From Apteryx mantelli (lineage: Eukaryota; Chordata; Aves; Apterygiformes; Apterygidae): 64,000 bases of DNA. A model generated the notes under the pieces. That model was not told where the DNA came from and did no database searches. It worked only from the letters and a program-made list of their open reading frames with translations. How positions within the stretch are numbered: the first letter of the stretch is position 1; each line of letters opens with the position of its first letter. Both the position numbers and the translations under genes were made by a program. The DNA is taken from NCBI RefSeq assembly GCF_036417845.1, contig NC_089981.1, positions 83,679,268 through 83,743,267 on the forward strand, read 5' to 3'. Below are positions 28,343 through 37,798 of the stretch, one piece after another.

Positions 28343-28798
28343 GTGAGTTCTGCTTGTTTAGACCTGCAAGCTTCACCAGTCCTTTGGCATCTCCATCTCT
28401 CCTCCTCAGTTTCAACAAAGTATCTCAAGCTTACCTATAGACAGCTAAGTAAATACTTGGAAAACAGGTATATTATACCTCAAGGGGAAAGATCTACTAG
28501 ACAACCACCAAGCAGAGGACTAAACCCATTAACCATACATAGGCCTTGTCTATATACTAGAAAAACATGGCTATGCCAGAAGAGCAAGAGAGTATATAAA
28601 TCAGCTCTCTCCAAAATAAGCTATATTTACCAGAGGGTTTTATCAGATATCTACGTCTGTGAGGAAAACATTAATGACTGGCATGATGTATCAGCAAGTC
28701 CTTTACTTTTAGGTCAGTCCCATATACAAGATGTAGGGCCCACAAGGAAAGACCCAGCAGGGAAAGCTTTAGGAGCAGCCCTGTCACCACTGCAGTGA
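28343..28798 (+). other. 151-codon open frame antisense in PPM1A intron 1, probably not a gene
   Basis: The longest open frame outside the PPM1A exon and the CpG islands. The product has no recognisable domain, signal peptide or repeat. The phrase around 28541-28600 (AGGCCTTGTCTATATACTAG, then AAAAACATGGC) resembles an old dispersed repeat seen in sauropsid genomes. No promoter or poly(A) context was seen. Most likely fortuitous. Confidence 0.15.
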
Positions 28799-29924
28799 AA
28801 AACACTGATATGCCTACCAAAATTGTTTTTCTTCAATACCTTTGATTGCTACTCACACAGATGCTGGGTAGGGAAGATGTAAAACTTCCTCAACACACAT
28901 CTTTTCCCCCATCCTGTCTCTGATATTATTGACAGAAAAACTGTGAATAGTATTATAAGAAAAGCTATCAGAAAAGTAATGTAAAACTTGCACAATTCTT
29001 GATCATTTGGCGATTCACACAGGGTCCTGAGTTACAGCTGTGAAACAGCAGTCATCTGTAATTTCATTAGTGCTTCACAAATCCCTGGTCAGCCACCAAA
29101 CCACTAAAAAATGTACGTGCAGGAAAAAACGCTACACTAGCTCACACTCAGAAAGTCATCTAGAATCACAAGAGTTAGAACTTGTATTTTATGAAAAGAT
29201 TCTACTTACTCTACTGTTAAACACCACAATCTAAGGAAACATCACCTACCACTGAAGGAGGAGACCTTCAAACCTACTGCTCTCAGTATCTAAGACAGCT
29301 GTCTGCTAAAAAAAATAATAATAATTAAATCCTTTGAATGACATACAGAATCTTAAGCCTTAAGGTTACGACACAGGTCATCTGAATGACCCAGTGCTTT
29401 CTCACTTGACAAAAGGTATGAATCAAAAATAAATTAGCTCCTTACAAATACTACAGTAAACTTAAATGTTAGTTTTGTAACAACAAAATTTTGCCGTACA
29501 TATGAAGACACTGCAATGTTTTAGCTGCACAAAATAAATACAAACACATATTGAACAGATGTCTATGAAAGCAATTCTTCCAAAACAATTAACCTGCAGC
29601 CAGTCCTAAAGCTGCATCATACCTACTGTAATACAGATTAATGGGACAAAAAAGTTAGTCTCAGAACCTATGATATTTAACATGAGGGCCCAGTTATCCA
29701 CTGCATCACTGGACAAGTTTTTAATCCAAGGAGACAGTTTTCTTATATCCACTTTTAACATGCACGCTATGACAGATTACAGATCAGCAGCGTAACCTTT
29801 GCTCGCGACATTGTTTTCAAAGGCATCGAAATCTCACTCAAACTTTAAACGCTGGAAGGCGTTGGCAAGAGAAAGCCGCCTGCTGCATAATAATGTCACT
29901 ATTTGGGGAGTGCTCGATGCTCCG

Positions 29925-29955
29925 ACCCTCGCGAGGGTGGGGTGCTTTATAAATA
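29925..29955. promoter_or_regulatory. 14-bp CpG palindrome next to a TATAAATA box
   Basis: ACCCTCGCGAGGGT (29925-29938) is a perfect 14-bp palindrome centred on TCGCGA, related to the TCTCGCGAGA element of CpG-island promoters. Ten bases on is TATAAATA (29948-29955). They are at the CpG-island edge, downstream of the predicted PPM1A donor, so they could serve an intronic or antisense start. No transcript evidence. Confidence 0.3.
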
Positions 29956-30596
29956 GATGCGTTTTTTTTCTCCCCGGTGCCGTGCCCCAAGCGTTTGGGT
30001 GGCGATGGGAGAGGAGGCTGTTTATAGCCATTATTAAATGAACTCTGAATCGGCCGGGGAGGGGGAAGGGGGGAGGGGAGGGAGGAGGGAAGGAAAGCTG
30101 CTGATACCTGAGCCAGGCCCCAAACCCTCCGCTCGCCCTCCTCCTCACTTTCCTCCCCCATGCCCCCCCCCAAGGGGCTCCCGGGCCACCCCCCACCCTT
30201 TCGCAAAGGCGCCGGCAGCGCAGGGGAGGCAGCAGAGCCCCCCCGGCCAGCCTCAGCGCCCGGGGCTCCTCGCAGCAGCATCCCAAGCAGGCTCGCAGCA
30301 GCGCCGCCGTCCACCCACCCCCTTTTCCATCTCCCTCCCTCCCTCTTTCCGCCCCGACCCGGTACCAGCCGCCGCCGGGGATGGCGCCGCGCTCCTCCCC
30401 CGGGCTGCGAGGGGGAGAAACCCCCCAGCCCCCGGCCGCCGCCGCCGCCCCCCGCTCCCCCGGGCGGCGAGCGCTACCCGGCGCAGGCCGCCACCGCCGC
30501 CTGTTTACAGGCCCCGGGGCCCAGGCGGCCCCGCCGCCGCCACCCCCCCCCCCGGCCCGGCCCGGACCGCCGCGGCTCCCCGCACTGCGCAGCGCC

Positions 30597-30605
30597 ACTT
30601 ACCCC
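30597..30605 (-). other. PPM1A: Predicted 5' splice site of PPM1A non-coding exon 1
   Basis: On the minus strand the sequence CGCGGGGTAAGTGG gives a near-perfect donor (G|GTAAGT) with the last exon base at 30603. It sits in the core of the CpG island, in the correct orientation to splice to the acceptor at 15663. The exon's 5' end is not visible. A second possible donor (CAG|GTATCAG) lies near 30106. Confidence 0.5.
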
Positions 30606-30971
30606 GCGGCCGCGGCGGACGGCGCCGGCTGTGGCGGGCAGGGCCGCGCTCCGCGCTCCCGACGGCGCGTGGGGGCAGGGAGGCCGGGGGCAGGCGGGGA
30701 CGTCCGCGGTGGGGCCGGCGGCGGGCGGGCCAGGGGAGAAGGGGAAGGAGGGGGGAAGGAGGAGGAGGGGGGGGCCCGGCTGGCGGCCTCGCCTCAGTTC
30801 ATTCACAGGCGGCGGCTGCGGAGGGCGGCTCGGTGCCCAGGGGGAGCCCAGCGCTCATCTCGCCTCTCCTCCGCCGCCGCCGCTGCGCCGCCGCCGGCCC
30901 CCCCCCCGAGCTCCGCGCCCACTCGCGCACCGCCGCGGGTCGCCGTCCCGTCCCCCCCCCACCCCGCCTCG

Positions 30972-30988
30972 CACACACACACACACAC
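30972..30988. repeat. (CA)n microsatellite in the PPM1A CpG island
   Basis: An uninterrupted CA dinucleotide run of 17 bases within GC-rich sequence; a likely length polymorphism near the promoter. Confidence 0.9.
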
Positions 30989-31840
30989 CCCGCGCCGCCT
31001 CCTCCGCCCCTCTGCGCAGGCGCGCCGGGCGCCGCCGCCGCCGCGCTCGCCTCCCCGCCTCGCAAAGCGGCCCGCCGCCGCCGCCGCTCCCCCTCCCCCA
31101 CGGCCGCGCGCGCCCCGCAGGGGAGGCGGGAGCCAGTGCGCGCGCGCGCCCCTCCCCGCCCTTTCCCTCCTCGCCGCGTGCGCACAGCCCTCCCCCCTCC
31201 CTTCCCCCCCCCCGGGTGTGTGGGGGGGGAGGGGGGGAAGCGCCGCGCGGCGACGACAACAACCGCTTTTGAGGGCAAAAGCCCGCCTCTGGCGTAGCGG
31301 GCGGGATACCCGGATGTTGGGGCTGCGAGCGCTGCAAAGGCGGGCGGCGGGGCCGCTAAAGCTATTACATCACCCTCTGCCGCCCGGGCCGCTCCGAGCA
31401 TGCGCGCCAGCGCGTGGGAGCAGCACGAGCTCCGGCGGGCTGGGGTGGGGGGTGCACGCGTCATGTGCGCCCGCCCCCTTCGCGCGCGCGCCCTGAGGGG
31501 AGGGGGAGGGTAACGGCAACGGTCCCTCAGCAGCGCCGCCACCGCCGGGGGCGCGTGGCCCCGTCACGGGCACGGGGCGAGGGGGGGTGGATAGCGGCTC
31601 CCGCTCGCTGCCCGGCTGAGGAGGCCGAGGGAGCGGGCAGCTGCGCCGCGTAACCTGCTTCACCTCCCCAGGGAGGCGGCGGCAAACCGGGAGCTGCCCC
31701 TGGTGCTCCTCGCCGGGGGACGGGCTGCGGCAAAGCCACCCGGCCCTTGTGGCGTCCCCAAAGCCCGGGGCAGGCGCACAGGCGTGCTGGGATATCCCTT
31801 ACCCGGCTAAAGCGGAGCCCCGCAAGCTTCCCCTACTGAA

Positions 31841-31920
31841 AGCCAATCAGCAGTGGATTACCCATAATGAACGCCTAATGGGTTTAATAATCCCATGATT
31901 TGCAGCTCCCCTTTGATGGA
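31841..31920. promoter_or_regulatory. Dense cluster of CCAAT, homeodomain and TCF/LEF motifs
   Basis: Within 80 bp at the upstream shoulder of the PPM1A island lie CCAATCA (31843-31849), GGATTA (31855-31860) and TAATCC (31888-31893) as inverted bicoid-type (OTX/PITX) sites, further TAAT cores at 31864-31868 and 31876-31879, and CCCTTTGATG (31908-31917), a TCF/LEF-type site. The segment is AT-richer than the island around it. It looks like a small enhancer or promoter-proximal element; inference from motifs only. Confidence 0.35.
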
Positions 31921-33838
31921 GGCTGGCTTGTTGACAAGAGGGATGGGAGCGCGCTCAGGAGCAGTCCCCACAGTCCTGCGGGGAGCGTCTTCAGAGGACA
32001 AGTTATTAGACAAACCTCTTCCCCCCCCCCCCCCAGCCCGCCCCGCCGTAGGCCGTACCTCCCCCAGAGACGCCGCTCGCCAGCCTCTGCCCATCTTCTG
32101 CTTTCCCTGACGAGGGGAGTCGGCGCCCAGCTCCGCGGGGCGGCTTGCTGTCAGCCCTTCTTCCTGATCATGGTGTGCAGCTAGCGAGCCATGCTGAAAT
32201 GTCTCCCCGTTGCCAGGGCTGAAGCTGGAAGGGGGGAGGGGAGGTGGCTGTGGCAGGGGTGTGGGGGAGGATTTTCAAGGAGGCTGCTGCAGGGATCGGG
32301 CCTGGCTGCGAAAGCGATGACTCTGCGGAGGGAACATCGTGTGCAGCTGCTTCCAGCGAGCCGCCCTGAAATCACGGGCTGAGGGTTTTTGAGGCAGAGC
32401 GGATGCGAAAAGGGGTGCTTTTAAGGAGAGGATGAGGGATGTATAGTAGTTTGGGCACTTGGGAGAAGGAACTGGTTACACAGGGAAAGACAGAGCGCTC
32501 GGGAAGGGTGAAGTGGGCACTTAGCTAAAGGATCGGGAAGGTTGTCTACTGTAGGTAGTTTCCATCTTTGACAGTAATCAGAGCAAACAGGCATATGTTA
32601 AGGTTTCACCAAACCAAATGCTTGGAAAGCCCTCAAATTGCTGGTTACGTTCCTCTAACCATTGTAGATACAATCAGCGCAGCTTCAACCTGAGTGTGCC
32701 AACAACTGAAGTCAGTTAATTGCGGGCTCTTGCACAGATAAAACCTATACAAACAGCAAAGCCCTACCTGGACTCAACTAGAAACACTGTAATATAACAA
32801 AAACTCATCATTGTAGGGCTTTCCGGTAACAGAGAAACTTACTGTGTTTAAGTATGATTACAAAATCTCCAGTTCCCATTGCTGACTGTGACTGAACGGT
32901 ATGTTTGGACCTGATCTTACTGTTTTCGGTCAAATCGTGTTTGTTAGCATGACACTGAATACCACTCAGTGGTACTCAGTGTTGTGTTAACTGTTTCAGA
33001 CCTTTAAACCGTGGTTAAATGCAACCAAATTTGCTAGTGGAAACAAACCTATAGGGAAATTTAAACACAAATTATTTTGAAAAACTGTTGGGGAGGGGGG
33101 AGCAGTGGAGTGTGTTCCACAATGGAAGAGGAGATTTTGGAAGGTCATGGCATAATTCCTATAATATTCATCAATGAGATTTTGAATTTCCTCTTGGTAT
33201 CCAAAGAAAGTCAGTTACAATTTTCATGCAGTTCAGATTTTAGAAACTGCATTTCTTTTTTTCAAAATTTCTAGAGTATACAAACAAGGGAGAAGCTGTA
33301 CAGAATGGCTCCTGCATGCATGTGCCTATGTACACATACACAGCCACACTTCTTTAACCTCAGCACTTAAACATAAATTTAAGTTTTCACCCTCATTTTC
33401 CATTTCCCTAACACACATATACACACAAAATAGTCTAATAAATCTAGCACTTTGAATTACATACAATTGTGGAGTGTGTTTAGATTCTATTTAGTATTAC
33501 TTATGGCTGGGTTTTTGTACTTTTTTAAACACAAGCGAACAAAAACATGGTCTAGCTTTCTTGTGATGTCCTAGATTTAAGCTGCAGGAATGTAATGGCA
33601 GCAGAGAGTTTGCTGCTGTCATTTTCTATTTATATGTTTTTCTTGGGAAATTGGATGGAGTCAAATTACCAGCATATTTTCTTAAAGTGTAACTTTTATT
33701 TAGTTCTCTAATTTTGCCTGGCCTGTTGTGCTGGCAATGGTAATAAACATTTACCAGAAATTCAAGCATCACGTCGCATTTAGTTAGTATAAAACAGAGT
33801 TGCATGTAATGTATAGCGCTTTTATTTGTAGCCATTTA

Positions 33839-33921
33839 GACTGCACATCCCAGCATGCAATTCTTTATTTTCCCCTTAGGTGTAGAGCAAGCTGGGATGC
33901 AGATGATTGGGATCTGTAGTC
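33839..33921. promoter_or_regulatory. Pair of inverted ZNF143 (Staf)-like sites
   Basis: GACTGCACATCCCAGCATGC on the plus strand (33839-33858) matches the ZNF143 site ACTACAATTCCCAGCATGC at 16 of 19 positions. GACTACAGATCCCAATCATC on the minus strand (33921-33902) is a weaker convergent copy. They overlap the end of the candidate coding exon, so shared sequence could be coding, regulatory or a transposon terminal inverted repeat. Confidence 0.35.
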
Positions 33922-34004
33922 ACCAGAGACACTAGCTCCAGAGTGAAAGAGGCGGTAATAGGAATCGTTGTGAAACTCTTTCAGCACCTCATCATAAACC
34001 ATGT
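33865..34004 (-). other. Candidate terminal coding exon of an unrecognised gene, RGS-like C-terminus
   Basis: A 140-nt minus-strand segment follows the acceptor AATAATTCAG (ending 34005) and stays open for 45 residues to TAA (33867-33865). It starts MVYDEVLKEF and continues HNDSYYRLFHSG, ending LHLRGK. GC content and use of C/G-ending codons rise relative to the flanks. The peptide resembles the last helix of RGS domains (pattern ...I/V-x6-DSYxRFLxS: here V...NDSYYRLFHS). An AATAAA hexamer (33869-33864) overlaps the stop. It lies on the same strand as PPM1A but upstream of its promoter, so it would belong to a separate gene. I do not recognise the protein; it could be a remnant or a chance frame. 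Confidence 0.35.
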
Positions 34005-37000
34005 CTGAATTATTGAGAAGAATCATATTTCTTTATCTGGAACAAGGAATTTTTATTAGCATAAGAAATCATATCTAAAATGACATGCTGTTTCACTGTA
34101 TATTTTTTAGAGAAAATATATTTTCTATGCAGAGTCTTTTCATTCCAAATTCTGCTTCCTTCTACAGCTCTAAAAAAGTATTTAGATGGATAGCATATGT
34201 ATCAAATAAGTAGATATTTACCACCTATCCACACTTGTTTTTTTCAGGGAGGAGTATTTTGTCCAATGTAACCCTTAAAACTCTCAATTTAAAAAATCCC
34301 CTATTTTGTTCAGTTAAGCTTAGAACTATTCCCAATGACATCATTTCCTATAAAAATAGAGTAGGGGACTGCAGTTGCTACTAGGATCCCATGGCAATTT
34401 AACTGCATTTGGAACCACTTTCCATTGTAATGGCCATTTCATTCTGCACGAGTCAGCTGTTATCTCTGTGCATTGATATTGCCCACTGTTCCTTTTAATT
34501 CTTTCAGTTTTTATAAAATTGGTGTTCTGGTTAAACTTTTTATAGAAGTGGAGCCTGAAGTATCATAATTTTGTCTGTACATTCTTTAAGAGGGAACAAT
34601 TAGTACAAATATTAACTGTAGTGTTGCATGATTTATATTTCTTGATCCATAAGTGAAAAGGCTGTACTTCTTTCAGTGTTTCACTGAAATTCAGTCGCAG
34701 ACTGAGTGGCTCCTCTGGTAATTAAGCCAGCTCTGTCACATGAACTTGGGTACAGTCTGTGGTTGTGTACCATCGCTGGAAACCATTTTAACCAGTCTCT
34801 GTGTGAGACCAGCGAACCTTTCAAATCAGCACCTGCGATAATTCTGTGTCGCTCTGAGCTACCTGAGGACCTGGGTAGTTATAAGTTTCCATCATAGGAT
34901 GCTGCTAGAAATTTCCCATGTACGTTTTCTGCAGTAGACGGTCTCGTGAAACGTGAACAATTGCTTTGGAATAGGATTGTATCACCTAGCAATACTCATC
35001 TAAATGTTAGACATATAGTCAAGCTAATTGTCCAGGCTCTCTTGAACCAGTGGAGAGAGACAGGCACCTTCACATAATCATTACTCACATGGTAATTGGT
35101 GTCTAAAGCAGGTTGGGTGAGTTGCCTTCTGGAGGTGATGTTTTGTCTCCTATAGTTTCTCTGGCTATAGAAGAGGCTGAATGACAACTTAGACTAGACA
35201 CTTAATTTTTAGGTGGTTAAAGTTAAATAAAATGAATCCTATCTGTGGTGCATAGAGGGTATCTAATATAAAGCTTCATATTAATGATATGTGTGGCCTG
35301 TAATATCATGAATTTGAACTTGCCAGAACTTTACGCTTGGCTTGTGAACTACCCATGCCCTGTACCACCTCTTCTCCAGTGGGCTGTACCTATTTTGGGA
35401 ACGTAAAAGCCAGCTGGATGACTGCTGCAGGCTTTCAGTCTTCTTGGTGCTGTTGCTGCAACACCCTGGTGCGATGACATCTGCAGGTATCTGCTCAGAC
35501 AGCTGTGCTGTTGGGAAGTTCATAAAATGCCAGTACTGTAGCTATGATTAATAGTCACACGATGTTTAAATCATCAAAAGCGCACACCTGGGGTATATCC
35601 TGGACCCAAACTGAATTTATCTGAAAGATTGCACAAAGACTTTGGACTTTTGAAGAATATGATATACAAAGGTCCTGCATTCTTGAAATGCACCAGTTCT
35701 GATAGAGTTTGACTTTCTGCTAGGGTCTTTAAAAAGGCTATGCAGACTCCCACACTTCGGCCCCTCTGAGACAAGATTTGTGCTTTCCTCATATTTTTTA
35801 AGCAAATACAAGTAATTCTAAATCTACAGAATTATGTACAAAATCATTAGGGCATTCACAATGTGGTTTTATTATTATAGCTGTAGACAAAAGAAAACAA
35901 TTCTCAGTAATGAGTTTTGTTTTTCTGGTGAGAATTTGCTGATGGATGTAAGCTGCAGTTCAGGAAAATCAACAAAATCAAAGCACGTTAAGGACCCAAA
36001 TAGAAATAGAACAAAAAGCCTTTTATTTTGAAAATTTATATTAATATAAAGCTTTATTCTAGAATATTGTTACTATTTTTGTCTCTCCTTTTTTCTCCAA
36101 TTCCCCATATTTTATCTGTAGGTTTCTCATTTGTCAGTAATCATTTTGTGTCAGATTTACATTGACCAAGTACAAATAAAAGTCAATGTAGTCATGATAG
36201 CATAGTTTCAATACCTTTTCCTATTCCATTTTTGCTATTGATCAATATCCTTCACCCAAAAAAGCAAACCTAGGCTAACAAGTCATGTCGGACCTGTGCT
36301 AGCCCAGAGCATTGCACAGAGATGGAATGTGGTCAGTTTTCCCAAGGGAAGCTTGGCTATGAAAAGCTTGGGAACCATGGCCTTATGTAGAAAACCTTCA
36401 TAATAATGAAGACTTGCTCTTCAAGATTGTTGTTTGGTTACTCTCTGCAATATTTTCCAAATTAAATACTGCTATTAGACACTATTTTGGCAGGTGACTA
36501 AGGATATCAGATTCAGAAGTCCAGTAACACTCCCTCAATTTTCTTTTTCTTAAAAGAAATCTTTCTGGAGATGCCGGACTGATAGGTGTGATTCTGAATC
36601 TCTGTCCTTCACTCTTACAGGTTCTCAATGTGCAATGCACTTTCTGTACTTCTTAACTAATGCTTTTTTTTGTTATGTCATGTAAAGGCCAGTTTAAGTT
36701 GAAGAAACAAGTAATTTAATTGGGGAGCAAGTTCCACTTGCAATACAAGCAACACTTGTATTCTGTTGACAATAAGAAAGTTATTTGTGATAGAGCTTTT
36801 TTGTACGTGAAACATGGGAAAATCATGGCACCTCCCAGTTTCTCCAAACTTCCAAAGCTGAAGCCAAGACACAAAGGTAAGATGATATAAATTCAGGCAG
36901 CTCAGGAGGATAAATGCAGTTTGTCAAGAAGGTTTTCACAGCTCATATGCACATCACCTTTGTTTCACATGGTTCCTTCTATGCGTATCAAAATGACAGT

Positions 37001-37365
37001 GAAGACTGATGGCCAGCAATATTTGCATTTCACCTGAAACAGAGGAATTAGAAAAGAATTTCAGTACAGTCTACAAGCATTAATTAAATTAATCTTTTAA
37101 ATACCACTCTCATTTTTTTCTCTCTTTACAATCATCTGAGCTGCCTCAGTGGTTGAGATGGAAAAGTCTTGCTAGAAAACCTGTTTGTCCTGAACCTGTT
37201 ATATAAAAAGGAACAAGATAGACGTAGTGCTGGTATGACATACCACTTCATGTTGGCCCCTGTGCTATCAACCAGCTACATGATGGTATGATGTAAATGG
37301 TCTCATTGGGATCATTTGCATCACCCTTCAATACAGAAACTGGAAAACAGCGTATAGCAACGTAC

Positions 37366-37564
37366 TTAGATTGATCTGAAGCACTCTAAAGGCTGGGTTG
37401 AGTTCATGCATGGCAGGACTCAAGCACAGATATCTTTCTACAGTTCTTTCCAATTTGAAGGGGATGCATTTCCTTGAATCTTCATCTGTCAATGGTGAAT
37501 GTTTACACAGTCTTGTGTATTCAAGTGCTGAAAGTTTCATTTTTTCTTCAGAAAATCTTTTTTG
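37366..37564 (-). other. Candidate internal coding exon, same putative gene
   Basis: 199 nt open on the minus strand between a strong acceptor (CACTGCCTGTCTTACAG, ending 37565) and donor AA|GTACGT (from 37365). Sixty-six codons plus one base; the peptide contains FSEEKMKLSALEY and, near its end, VERYLCLSPAMHELN, which resembles the RGS segment EEYLxxxAPxEIN. It ends in phase 1, which fits the candidate terminal exon at 34004-33865 (needs one base). No homologue recognised. Confidence 0.25.
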
Positions 37565-37730
37565 CTGTAAGACAGGCAGTGAAGCATAGAACAACCAGAA
37601 TATTTTATCAACCAAGCTTTAGACTTTATTTCATTCATGGGATAGTTCTTCTGTTCTAAAAATGTGGGTGTATATGTAAGTTGCTGTTTTCATTTGCTGT
37701 TTGCTATTAGTAGTCTGTGCATGAAGGCCT

Positions 37731-37798
37731 CTATCCTCACTGAAGTCAGTGACAAAGCTTCCATTGACCTCAGTGTTGCAGGATCAAACCCTTAGTCA
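37731..37798. repeat. Ancient dispersed repeat fragment ("ACTGAAGTCAATGG" type)
   Basis: CTCACTGAAGTCAGTGACAA followed by AGCTTCCATTGACCTCAGTG and AGGATCAAACCC resembles a short amniote-wide interspersed repeat whose consensus pairs "actgaagtcaatgg" with "cattgacttcaatgg". Partial copies also appear near 39823-39900 and 2343-2395. Family assignment (old L2/CR1-like) is not certain. Confidence 0.35.

Larger units (their letters stand above)
15663..30602 (-). other. PPM1A: PPM1A first intron (about 15 kb)
   Basis: Long AT-rich intron between the CpG-island exon and the first coding exon. It holds T/G homopolymer junctions at 21907-21929 and 23729-23748, a probable ancient CR1-like fragment at 23894-23990, and a 151-codon open frame on the plus strand at 28343-28798 that looks repeat-derived or fortuitous. 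No RNA gene or nested gene was recognised. The upstream boundary depends on the predicted donor at 30602. Confidence 0.7.
29920..31790. promoter_or_regulatory. PPM1A: CpG island, PPM1A promoter
   Basis: Abrupt change from AT-rich intron to GC-rich, CpG-dense sequence with many GGGCGG/CCGCCC-type Sp1 boxes, densest from about 30,100 to 31,760, tapering to about 32,100. It lies upstream of PPM1A on the minus strand, where the non-coding first exon is expected. The transcription start cannot be placed; there is no clear TATA box upstream of the predicted donor, as usual for CpG-island promoters. Very long open frames on both strands here are composition artefacts. Confidence 0.85.

Noticed and set aside
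29834-31663. Very long open frames (247-419 codons) on both strands in the PPM1A CpG island
   Set aside because: Proline/arginine/glycine/alanine-rich low-complexity products in overlapping frames, as expected where stop codons are rare because of GC content. No domain, no splice logic, no conservation signal.
35574-35811. Two overlapping minus-strand frames (72 and 64 codons)
   Set aside because: Both frames are open and neither is clearly favoured by codon use; splice sites are poor. Not strong enough to add to the candidate gene.
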